Of a stretch of DNA of 13,073 bases, positions 10,581-13,073 are shown piece by piece (position 1 is the first letter of the stretch; each line of letters opens with the position of its first letter). The stretch comes from Chromera velia (Eukaryota > Sar > Chromeraceae): assembly GCA_018398765.1 (NCBI GenBank), contig JAHBMJ010002328.1, positions 1 through 13,073 of the forward strand, written 5' to 3'. Under the pieces are notes generated by a model. The model searched no databases and was not told where the DNA came from. It saw only the letters and a program-made list of their open reading frames with translations. The position numbers and the translations under genes were made by a program.

Positions 10581-11707
10581 TGTGTCGCCAGAAGAGGACT
10601 ATTCTGCTGGTGACCTTGTCGACAAAGAACTGATGCAAGAAGACGAGAAATCGGGTTCCGTAGTTGAAGAGATCATGCTGGGCCTCCGCCCTGTACATTT
10701 TCTTTCCTTCTCGTTGATTAATACAAGGGGTCGGCAGGAATTGGCTGGACGGAGCCGGGTGACTTTCCGCTTTGCCTCGAGAGCACGCATGGACTCATGA
10801 GGAGGGAGCATGCAGGCAAAGGGATGGGTTGACTGAATACGATGATTTCCTTTATGCCGGTGCGCAGCGCTTTCAATGGACGTCGCTGACAAGATGCACG
10901 TCGTCACTGGATCCATGACCTGCTGCAAGGTGCCCACCCCCTCGGTGGGCCTGCAGCCCCTCCCTCACCTGTACTTTCCGCAGTCCGTCCAGGGCTCTGC
11001 GGACAGAAACGCGTTCGGAGTCTGGGAGGGAGTCTACTGCCCTGCAAGGAGAGACGCCACTGGAAGACTGGTCGGTCGGTAGGTCGGTAGCGGTATGCAA
11101 ATAATGTGATGAGTGGGGTGCATGAATGTCCAGCTAGAGAATGCATGCACTAACGCATGGACAAGTACGCATACGCACGGGGGAGGGGTCTGGGTGGGGA
11201 CCTGCTGTAGTGGAAGTGTGCGAGTGTAAACTTTATTCACCCAAATCACATCAAATGACGACTCATATTGACCTGTCCATACAAGTAACTCACTGCAAAT
11301 GTGCGTTCGTTTTCTCGGGAGCAAACGCAAACGATGCATCAGAGATGTGGGGGCCGGGGGGTATGCCATTTTGATGCGTTTTTTGTTTTTGTAATCATAT
11401 TTGGTGCATAAGTAACAGGCAGATGTTTTTGCTCGTGCATGCATGTTTTCATTTGCATCTGCCTCCCTTGCAAAATCTGCCTGCCTGCCTGCAGGTGTTT
11501 GACCAAAAGAAATCCTGGGGTGCTCCCGGGAGGGAGCCTGATGGAGCGCTCTCCCTTGCCTTCTCAGAATCGAATGCGAAGTGGTGTCTCTCTCCCCCAT
11601 ACGCGTCCAAGTGCCTGGTCTCAGAGGCCGCACACCCCGCGGAAGCGGCAGTGACAGACCCGACAACGGTCCTCGTGGATGGGGTGCCATCCGTGCTGCA
11701 GGTCCGT

Positions 11708-11748
<41 letters not shown>

Positions 11749-12701
11749 GATCGATCCCTCTTGCCAGTGGGTCGCTTTCGTTGTCTCCGTCAATCCTGCT
11801 GTTTCTCTTTGTAGAAGTCTGTTTGTGTCTGCCGGAGAGACGCGAAACAAAAACACAAACAAAATGCACATTACCGGAGGAATCCCTCCCAAAGCGTCCT
11901 TCCCTCATCCCATCCATCGATCGTTTCTGTCCATGTCCCCCCTCCCTTCCTGTTCTGTTCTGTTCTGTTCTTTTGTGTGCATGCAGGCCCAGTCGGGGAT
12001 CTCCATCTCCGTGGTTGGAGACTTCGAGGCTGCTCAGCCGAAGTCCAAGGAGGAGGGCAAGGAAATGAGACCAAAGCCCAAGAAGCCAAAGAAACCCCCC
12101 CCTCCCTCTCTCGTCCAGCTGCAGCCGTTCAACATGGAGGTACGTGAGTTCTCTCGTTGGTTTGATAGCTGAAGATTCATTCGAATTACATCTTCCATGA
12201 ATTCGCTCTGTGTGATTCTTTTGAGCATAGCCAAGTCCTCAATGGGGAGAAAAAAGAAAGATCGAGGACGTGTTTGTACGGGTGCATACCATCTACGAAT
12301 GTCCAAGATCGATCCATTCGATTTTTTGTGTCCATTGAAGAGTGAAGGGGGAAAGAAATTGAGCACGCATGATCGGCAGAGAGGTGAAGAGAGGGCGAGA
12401 GAGAGAGGAAGCAGATGGTTTATCTCTTGCTGTACCTGAGAGGTATTTTCCCTTCCAAGATCTCTGTGTGTGAAAACCGTGCCTCCCTCCTCTGCCTCCT
12501 CCCCTGCTTGTGATGTGATGTGATGTCACATGCATGCATGCACGCAGGACGAGTACACTCCCTACTGCCGAGCAGAGACCCCAGGGAAGAGCTGGCCCCT
12601 GGTGAAGGATATGTCCAACCTCGCTAACGTGGCCTCGCCCGCAGACACTACATTCGGTACCCTTGCCAAGACAGCGCAGGCTGATGGCTCCTTTGTCTTC
12701 G
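161..12701 (+). CDS. Large multi-exon mosaic extracellular/adhesion-like protein (partial gene, 23 exons seen)
   Basis: Reconstructed gene spanning nearly the whole window; coding exons are given separately. Joined exons total 3964 nt (1321 codons plus 1 base) with no in-frame stop and consistent phase at all 22 junctions. Domain order by residue of this fragment: C-terminal part of an F5/8 type C (discoidin) domain 1 to about 55; acidic linker about 60-280; dermatopontin-like repeats about 285-475; TSP1 domains about 518-569 and 575-629; CCP-like Cys region about 640-736; helical/Ala-rich plus CC-rich module 744-926; repeated Cys modules 927-1150; Lys/Pro-rich hinge near 1250-1262. The domains are typical of secreted or surface proteins that bind glycans, matrix or membranes. 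Start codon, signal peptide, any membrane anchor and the stop codon lie outside. Gene identity is unknown. The main alternative is a split into two genes near 7800-8280 (see the small ORF in intron 15). Confidence 0.75.
284..703 (+). other. Intron 1 (420 nt)
   Basis: Donor GTGAGT at 284, acceptor CTGCAG ending at 703. The content is mixed T-rich sequence with no large simple repeat. Small ORFs in it have no domain signal. I see nothing else of note. Confidence 0.6.
704..1144 (+). CDS. Exon 2: end of discoidin domain and acidic disordered linker
   Basis: 147 codons, phase 0 at both ends. The first eight residues (SFRAMVLG) complete the discoidin domain. The rest is strongly acidic and Glu/Asp/Ser/Gly-rich, with runs such as [12 protein letters not shown] and [12 protein letters not shown] and no cysteine, so it is probably an unstructured spacer. 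Donor GTCTGT after a CAG codon was chosen. An alternative donor (GTCTCC at 1130) is also in phase and would drop five codons. The reading frame stays open through the next intron, so intron retention would still give a protein. Confidence 0.65.
1198..1217. repeat. Poly-C tract
   Basis: Cytosine-rich run with an 11-C stretch inside CCCCCTCC context, within intron 2. Confidence 0.85.
1291..1370. repeat. Compound (AC)n-(AG)n-(GAAA)n microsatellite
   Basis: About 11 AC units, then about 13 AG units, then GAAA units to about 1370, inside intron 2. Read in frame it gives His-Thr, Glu-Arg and Lys-Glu-Arg-Lys repeats. Confidence 0.95.
1558..1585. repeat. C-rich (CCCCTCCC) tract before acceptor
   Basis: Polypyrimidine block of C runs separated by single T, ending about 15 bases upstream of the TTTGCAG acceptor of exon 3. 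It probably serves as the polypyrimidine tract. Confidence 0.75.
1601..1971 (+). CDS. Exon 3: linker end and first dermatopontin-like repeat
   Basis: Enters in phase 0, leaves with two bases of a codon. Residues about 189-280 are acidic and hydrophilic, with potential N-glycosylation sequons FNRS and NSSS. From about 284 the sequence turns Trp/Tyr-rich: [16 protein letters not shown], a cysteine, then [12 protein letters not shown]. The 'W-x-x-W ... C ... G-x-x-x-x-F-Y-D-R' layout recurs in exons 5-6 and 8-9. Donor GTACGT at 1972 splits a TG|T cysteine codon. Confidence 0.75.
1972..2539 (+). other. Intron 3 (568 nt)
   Basis: Donor GTACGT, acceptor GGATGCAG. It contains CT-rich sequence around 2210-2345 and GAAT/GGAT tandem repeats at the 3' end. 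Stops interrupt the exon 3 frame at 2030. Several small ORFs exist but none carries domain signal. Confidence 0.6.
2500..2535. repeat. (GAAT)n then (GGAT)n tetranucleotide repeat
   Basis: About five GAAT units run into about four GGAT units and directly abut the acceptor of exon 4. The GGAT repeat contributes the GGATGCAG context. Confidence 0.9.
2540..2623 (+). CDS. Exon 4: second half of dermatopontin-like repeat 1
   Basis: 84 nt; one base completes the Cys codon, two bases carry over. Translation is [19 protein letters not shown] followed by NDMRTRAMC. The 'C-x-x-x-Q-x-W-x-x-x-F' pattern after the Y-D-R core is matched by exon 7 (CSSNQHWFL). Donor GTGAGA is itself the start of a (GA)n repeat. 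Confidence 0.75.
2624..3191 (+). other. Intron 4 (568 nt)
   Basis: Begins in a (GA)n microsatellite and ends in TCGCAG. The remainder is A/T-richer than the exons. A short ORF at 2962-3014 resembles coding sequence but has no suitable donor before its stop. Confidence 0.6.
2625..2647. repeat. (GA)n microsatellite overlapping a splice donor
   Basis: About 11 GA units beginning at the third base of intron 4, so the 5' splice site GTGAGA is partly made of repeat units. Confidence 0.9.
3192..3280 (+). CDS. Exon 5: dermatopontin-like repeat 2, first half
   Basis: 89 nt. One base completes an Arg codon, then [16 protein letters not shown] and [12 protein letters not shown]. The N-W-x-F ... W ... 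G-x-x-M-x-Y-x-D-R-H order parallels exon 8. The donor taken is GTCAGC, which leaves phase 1 and fits exon 6. A competing donor 16 bases downstream (GTGCTT) would force exon 6 into a less sensible frame. Confidence 0.65.
3281..3663 (+). other. Intron 5 (383 nt)
   Basis: Donor GTCAGC, acceptor CGCGCAG. It contains CCTG/CTGC-rich pyrimidine sequence around 3370-3440 and purine-rich sequence around 3450-3545. No feature recognised. Confidence 0.55.
3664..3739 (+). CDS. Exon 6: dermatopontin-like repeat 2, middle
   Basis: 76 nt. Two bases complete an Asn codon, then [24 protein letters not shown]. The Trp/Asn/Cys pattern follows the Y-L-D-R-H core of exon 5. Donor GTATGT leaves two bases (AG) of a Ser codon completed by exon 7. 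Confidence 0.65.
3740..4018 (+). other. Intron 6 (279 nt)
   Basis: Donor GTATGT followed by GTAGGTAGGTAGGTG, acceptor AAGCAG. The small repeat of the donor motif gives several competing GT sites. No further feature seen. Confidence 0.55.
4019..4048 (+). CDS. Exon 7: 30-nt micro-exon of the dermatopontin-like region
   Basis: One base completes Ser, then GCSSNQHWF and two bases of a Leu codon. It matches exon 4 ([10 protein letters not shown]) in position and pattern. Donor GTACGG at 4049 is chosen because it keeps phase with exon 8 and gives W-F-L-F-Q-I-H-C across the junction. The open frame continues past this donor (YGEWESQNM), so a longer exon is the alternative, but then phase to exon 8 fails. 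Confidence 0.5.
4049..4437 (+). other. Intron 7 (389 nt)
   Basis: Donor GTACGG, acceptor ACTGCAG. It contains a (CT)n/(AC)n patch at 4186-4217 and, at 4367-4392, an imperfect copy of the exon 8 boundary sequence. Confidence 0.5.
4186..4217. repeat. (CT)n-(AC)n microsatellite
   Basis: Imperfect CTCTCTGTCTCTCTC followed by ACACACACACTCACACAC, in intron 7. Confidence 0.85.
4438..4554 (+). CDS. Exon 8: dermatopontin-like repeat 3, first half
   Basis: 117 nt. Translation is [20 protein letters not shown] then [11 protein letters not shown] and QQMQYMDR. The CC pair plus N-W-x-W ... G-x-x-M-x-Y-M-D-R reproduces the core of exon 5. Donor GTCCGT splits the Arg codon of the D-R core. Confidence 0.75.
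4555..4874 (+). other. Intron 8 (320 nt)
   Basis: Donor GTCCGT, acceptor CTGCAG. It carries a (CTCC)n run at 4841-4863 near its 3' end, acting as the pyrimidine tract. Otherwise unremarkable. Confidence 0.6.
4841..4863. repeat. (CTCC)n tetranucleotide repeat
   Basis: About five CTCC units just upstream of the exon 9 acceptor. Confidence 0.9.
4875..4951 (+). CDS. Exon 9: dermatopontin-like repeat 3, second half
   Basis: 77 nt. Completes Arg, then [16 protein letters not shown] and QRSGNNMRV. 'C-W-D-R-E-x-x-x-x-F' recalls the D-R-x-W-x-F-x-C signature of dermatopontins. G-x-x-N-x-M-R parallels GGNDMR of exon 4. The donor lies in a GTGG repeat with three candidate sites (4948, 4952, 4956). The middle one (GTGGGT at 4952) is chosen for phase with exon 10. 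Confidence 0.65.
4952..5172 (+). other. Intron 9 (221 nt) with G/T-rich 5' part
   Basis: The first 60 bases are GTGG/GGTTGGTT-rich. The acceptor is CTGACAG, one of only two acceptors here lacking GCAG. An upstream alternative acceptor (TTAAG at 5155) is possible. Confidence 0.5.
5173..5270 (+). CDS. Exon 10: connector between dermatopontin-like and TSP1 regions
   Basis: 98 nt. Two bases complete Ala, then [18 protein letters not shown] and [14 protein letters not shown]. It has a potential N-glycosylation site (NVS) and one Cys. This frame is the only one open from the acceptor to the GTATGA donor and it joins exon 11 in phase 0. No domain recognised. Confidence 0.6.
5330..5602 (+). CDS. Exon 11: TSP1 domain 1 and start of TSP1 domain 2
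   Basis: 91 codons, phase 0 to 0. TSP1 domain 1 begins [17 protein letters not shown], continues through [17 protein letters not shown] and ends INCNTHNCP. All six cysteines of the thrombospondin type 1 fold are present. Domain 2 starts [21 protein letters not shown] is the C-mannosylation motif W-x-x-W, and CTRTCG and CSRSCG both fit the O-fucosylation pattern C-x-x-S/T-C-G. TSP1 domains act outside the cell in adhesion and matrix binding. Donor GTCCGT directly follows AAG. Confidence 0.92.
5603..6001 (+). other. Intron 11 (399 nt) splitting TSP1 domain 2
   Basis: Starts GTCCGT, ends CATGCAG. The 7-mer AGGTCCG occurs across both borders. It contains a purine-rich GGAA-type stretch at 5683-5720 and pyrimidine-rich sequence after 5750. 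Confidence 0.75.
5683..5718. repeat. Imperfect (GGAA)n purine tract
   Basis: GGAAAGAAGGAAGGAAAGGA-type run within intron 11, one of several purine-rich blocks in the window. Confidence 0.7.
6002..6141 (+). CDS. Exon 12: end of TSP1 domain 2
   Basis: Phase 0 entry, two bases carried over. [29 protein letters not shown] and NPEPCP complete the second TSP1 domain, which is close in sequence to domain 1 (NPAPA-x-GG-x-x-C in both). After it come SHC and LFEREIL. Donor GTCCGT at 6142 leaves GA, completed to Glu by exon 13. Confidence 0.88.
6142..6790 (+). other. Intron 12 (649 nt, longest seen)
   Basis: Donor GTCCGT, acceptor CCATGCAG. It includes GGAT repeats near 6332 and a weak internal exon candidate at 6413-6504, which I reject on phase. 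No other signal. Confidence 0.55.
6791..6923 (+). CDS. Exon 13: Cys-containing spacer
   Basis: 133 nt. Completes Glu, then [20 protein letters not shown] and [15 protein letters not shown], ending HWGTQ. Four cysteines lie in the first 19 residues. The frame is forced by phase from exon 12 and to exon 14. Donor GTCCGT after CAG. Domain not recognised. Confidence 0.7.
6924..7233 (+). other. Intron 13 (310 nt)
   Basis: Donor GTCCGT, acceptor GGATGCAG preceded by a short (TG)n. It contains a G-run (GGGGGGGGAAGGGGG) near 7062. Nothing else recognised. Confidence 0.6.
7234..7389 (+). CDS. Exon 14: CCP/sushi-like Cys module
   Basis: 52 codons, phase 0 to 0. [16 protein letters not shown] then [14 protein letters not shown] and [12 protein letters not shown]. 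The arrangement 'V-x-C ... Y ... f-x-C-x-d-G-x-W ... C-x-x-C' resembles the second half of a complement control protein (sushi) domain, where 'C-x-x-G-x-W' precedes the last Cys. The match is by eye and partial. Donor GTCAGT after CAG. Confidence 0.8.
7390..7784 (+). other. Intron 14 (395 nt)
   Basis: Donor GTCAGT, acceptor CTCGCAG. It holds a (GT)n repeat at 7491-7520 and a CT-rich 3' end. The exon 14 frame stays open until 7599 but passes through the repeat as Val-Cys, so read-through is not treated as coding. Confidence 0.65.
7491..7520. repeat. (GT)n microsatellite
   Basis: About 13-15 GT units with one early GC interruption, intron 14. Confidence 0.95.
7785..7806 (+). CDS. Exon 15: 22-nt micro-exon
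   Basis: Encodes VGDPSLA plus one base. It is supported by a CTCGCAG acceptor, a good GTACGT donor and by being the piece that converts phase 0 (exon 14) to the phase 1 required by exon 16. The other frame here (GSITCR) looks sushi-like but does not fit phase. Confidence 0.5.
7847..7879. repeat. (GT)n microsatellite
   Basis: About 16 GT units, about 40 bases after the exon 15 donor. Confidence 0.95.
7958..8164 (+). other. Small intronic ORF with signal-peptide-like N-terminus (possible alternative first exon)
   Basis: 68 codons. It begins [20 protein letters not shown]: a hydrophobic core of about 14 residues followed by V-R-A before Ser, which fits the small-residue rule for signal peptidase at -3/-1. 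The rest ([18 protein letters not shown] and a Lys-rich, then hydrophobic tail) shows no domain. It could be the first exon of a second gene or an alternative promoter product feeding exon 16: a GTTATA donor at 8046 would leave phase 1, as exon 16 needs, but it is weak. Chance is also possible. Confidence 0.25.
8278..8827 (+). CDS. Exon 16: helical Ala-rich segment and CC-rich module
   Basis: 550 nt, the largest exon. The first part ([20 protein letters not shown], then Ala-rich NAAKNALEG and [15 protein letters not shown]) has no Cys until GTCAARRMG and looks helical. The last third has a Cys module: [18 protein letters not shown], then LTFTSNTC and [13 protein letters not shown]. 'C-P-x-x-x-P-Y-x-Y-x-x-G-x-x-C-C' is a layout seen in secreted Cys-rich eukaryotic proteins, but I cannot name the family. 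Donor GTCCGT leaves AG, completed to Arg by exon 17. Confidence 0.82.
8828..9126 (+). other. Intron 16 (299 nt)
   Basis: Donor GTCCGT, acceptor ATCTGCAG behind a strong T/C-rich tract (9085-9124). A G-rich stretch lies around 8980-9008. Confidence 0.65.
9127..9313 (+). CDS. Exon 17: extracellular region, family unknown
   Basis: 187 nt. Completes Arg, then [20 protein letters not shown], a Gly/Ala-rich stretch, [18 protein letters not shown] and SFRLIL. No cysteine. Phase joins exon 16 and exon 18. Donor GTGCGT. No domain recognised. Confidence 0.78.
9314..9714 (+). other. Intron 17 (401 nt)
   Basis: Donor GTGCGT, acceptor GCTGCAG. A CTCG/CTCA-type imperfect repeat occurs around 9396-9422. 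Otherwise T/C-rich with no feature. Confidence 0.65.
9715..9864 (+). CDS. Exon 18: Cys module with LRIEYEC end
   Basis: 50 codons, phase 0 to 0. [29 protein letters not shown], a basic stretch, then [12 protein letters not shown]. The pattern 'C-x-x-x-x-v-M-Q-x-L-x-V ... L-R-I-x-Y-x-C' is echoed in exons 19-20. Donor GTCGGT; an alternative donor six bases earlier (GTGACG) is also in phase. Confidence 0.8.
9865..10323 (+). other. Intron 18 (459 nt)
   Basis: Donor GTCGGT, acceptor CTCGCAG. It contains a purine-rich GAAA/GAAGG block at 10008-10065 and a CATGTACATGTA stretch near 10278. Several stops in all forward frames. Confidence 0.65.
10324..10453 (+). CDS. Exon 19: Cys module, first part
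   Basis: 130 nt. [36 protein letters not shown] and GDFEALQ. Phase 0 entry, one base (T) left before GTAAGT, the only textbook donor in the gene. With exon 20 it forms '[12 protein letters not shown]'. Confidence 0.8.
10454..10867 (+). other. Intron 19 (414 nt)
   Basis: Donor GTAAGT, acceptor GTGCGCAG. It contains the (CT)n/(AC)n microsatellite at 10541-10580. No coding signal. Confidence 0.7.
10541..10580. repeat. (CT)n-(AC)n compound microsatellite
   Basis: About 12 CT units directly followed by about 8 AC units, intron 19. Confidence 0.95.
10868..11070 (+). CDS. Exon 20: Cys module, second part
   Basis: 203 nt. Two bases complete Ser, then [37 protein letters not shown] and [20 protein letters not shown] pair and a later single Cys. 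Phase 0 exit at GTCGGT. Confidence 0.82.
11071..11494 (+). other. Intron 20 (424 nt)
   Basis: Donor GTCGGT embedded in a GGTCGGTAGGTCGGTAG repeat, acceptor CCTGCCTGCAG. G-rich patches near 11179 and 11350; T-rich 3' part. No feature recognised. Confidence 0.65.
11495..11701 (+). CDS. Exon 21: low-Cys extracellular region
   Basis: 69 codons, phase 0 to 0. [33 protein letters not shown] and an Ala/Pro/Thr-rich tail ending VDGVPSVLQ. Two cysteines ten residues apart. Donor GTCCGT after CAG runs straight into a (GT)n repeat. Confidence 0.8.
11710..11747. repeat. (GT)n microsatellite next to a splice donor
   Basis: About 19 GT units beginning eight bases after the exon 21 donor, the longest pure dinucleotide run in the window. 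Confidence 0.95.
11948..11972. repeat. (TTCTG)n pentanucleotide repeat
   Basis: About four CTGTT/TTCTG units forming the polypyrimidine tract before exon 22. Confidence 0.85.
11987..12139 (+). CDS. Exon 22: Lys/Pro-rich hinge
   Basis: 51 codons, phase 0 to 0. [19 protein letters not shown], then a charged stretch with [14 protein letters not shown], ending [10 protein letters not shown]. The Lys/Pro run suggests an extended, flexible segment. The poly-C run coding for Pro is continuous in the DNA. Donor GTACGT. Confidence 0.8.
12140..12547 (+). other. Intron 22 (408 nt)
   Basis: Donor GTACGT, acceptor GCACGCAG. The 3' end contains TGATG repeats (about 12509-12525) and ATGCATGCATGC. Otherwise no feature. 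Confidence 0.65.
12509..12544. repeat. (TGATG)n and (TGCA)n short repeats before acceptor
   Basis: Three GTGAT-type units followed by three TGCA units lead into the exon 23 acceptor. Confidence 0.75.
12548..12701 (+). CDS. Exon 23: last exon seen, partial C-terminal region
   Basis: 154 nt, phase 0 entry, one base left. [35 protein letters not shown] and [10 protein letters not shown]. The GTCCGT donor at 12702 is the same motif used at six other introns. The frame continues past it to a stop at 12791 ([12 protein letters not shown] and on), so the alternative is that this is the terminal exon of the gene. Confidence 0.65.
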
Positions 12702-13073
12702 GTCCGTGTGAAAGGTGTAAAGGGGACACAGTGGAAAGAGAGCTTCTCTTTCGTTTAACCTTGAAAGAGATCGCACTTCAATTCCAATTTTGAAACAGAG
12801 AAAGAATTCCAACTGGTATTCTTCAAAAATGCCAAAAAAGGACACTCAGATGTTTGCTGCAAGCTTCTTATTTTTTCTCTCAGTTTGTTCCTCGACAAAG
12901 TTTGACTGGCACCACGCCGTATTACCTTTCCATAAAGCTTTGGGAAAGTGAGGATTATGGTCCTGTGGCGTTGGTGCGTCTGAGAACCCTGAATCATTTG
13001 ACTTGAGAGCATCATTTTTTTTTTCAGTCTTTCCACACTCAGTCTCTTCCTTTGTTCTCCCCCCCCCCCCCCC
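12702..13073 (+). other. Partial intron 23 or 3' flank
   Basis: It becomes A/T-richer after 12720. It has a poly-T acceptor-like CAG at about 13027 and ends in at least 15 C at the window edge. If the frame runs on from exon 23, a stop occurs at 12791. No confident further exon. Confidence 0.45.
13059..13073. repeat. Poly-C run at window edge
   Basis: Fifteen consecutive C at the very end, true length unknown. Confidence 0.9.

Larger units (their letters stand above)
11702..11986 (+). other. Intron 21 (285 nt)
   Basis: Donor GTCCGT, then (GT)n from 11710. Acceptor GCATGCAG after a (TTCTG)n pyrimidine tract. Confidence 0.7.

Noticed and set aside
13028-13073. Possible exon 24 after a poly-T CAG
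   Set aside because: The acceptor is plausible but only about 45 bases remain, ending in poly-C, so coding cannot be judged.
1-13073. tRNA, rRNA, CRISPR array, transposase or viral gene
   Set aside because: I looked for cloverleaf-like blocks, spaced identical repeats, transposase or reverse-transcriptase motifs and terminal repeats and saw none. The repeats are simple microsatellites.

Overview
The window is a piece of a eukaryotic nuclear genome. It has no bacterial gene organisation. Coding signal sits in many short, mid-GC blocks on the + strand, separated by introns of about 60 to 650 bases that are full of (GT)n, (CT)n, (AC)n, (GA)n and poly-C simple repeats. The long minus-strand and off-frame ORFs are mostly low-complexity translations of those repeats. 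Protein content (discoidin, thrombospondin type 1, cysteine-rich secreted modules), canonical GT-AG introns and heavy microsatellite load would fit a free-living alveolate relative of the apicomplexans, for example a chromerid such as Chromera velia. That assignment is inference; another protist is possible.

Almost everything can be explained by one large, incomplete gene on the + strand. I reconstruct 23 internal exons (161 to 12701) whose reading phases join without conflict. They encode 1321 full codons plus one base, with neither the start codon nor the stop codon inside the window. No alignment or RNA evidence was available, so exon borders are my reading of splice signals, phase and protein sense.

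Order of the encoded protein: end of an F5/8 type C (discoidin) domain (exon 1 into 2); a long acidic, disordered linker (exons 2-3); three tryptophan/cysteine-rich repeats resembling the dermatopontin family, each with a Y-x-D-R core (exons 3-10); two thrombospondin type 1 domains (exons 11-12); a Cys-rich stretch with a CCP/sushi-like half-domain (exons 12-14); an Ala-rich helical segment followed by a double-cysteine module (exon 16); a long region with recurring 'Cys ... Leu-Gln-x-Leu ... Cys' modules (exons 17-20); a Ser/Ala/Pro-rich region with a Lys/Pro hinge (exons 21-22); and a final partial Cys-containing exon (23). This mosaic fits a secreted or surface matrix/adhesion protein. I recognise no named orthologue.

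Most interesting signals: the splice sites have a peculiar consensus (GTCCGT-type donors with G at +5 in all 23, and GCAG at 21 of 23 acceptors); a dermatopontin-like repeat array has introns at nearly the same structural position in each copy; one 456-base intron is stop-free and in frame; two micro-exons of 22 and 30 bases are required by phase; intron 15 contains a small ORF that begins with a signal-peptide-like sequence, which could mark a second gene or an alternative start; and a degenerate duplicate of an exon edge lies just upstream of exon 8.
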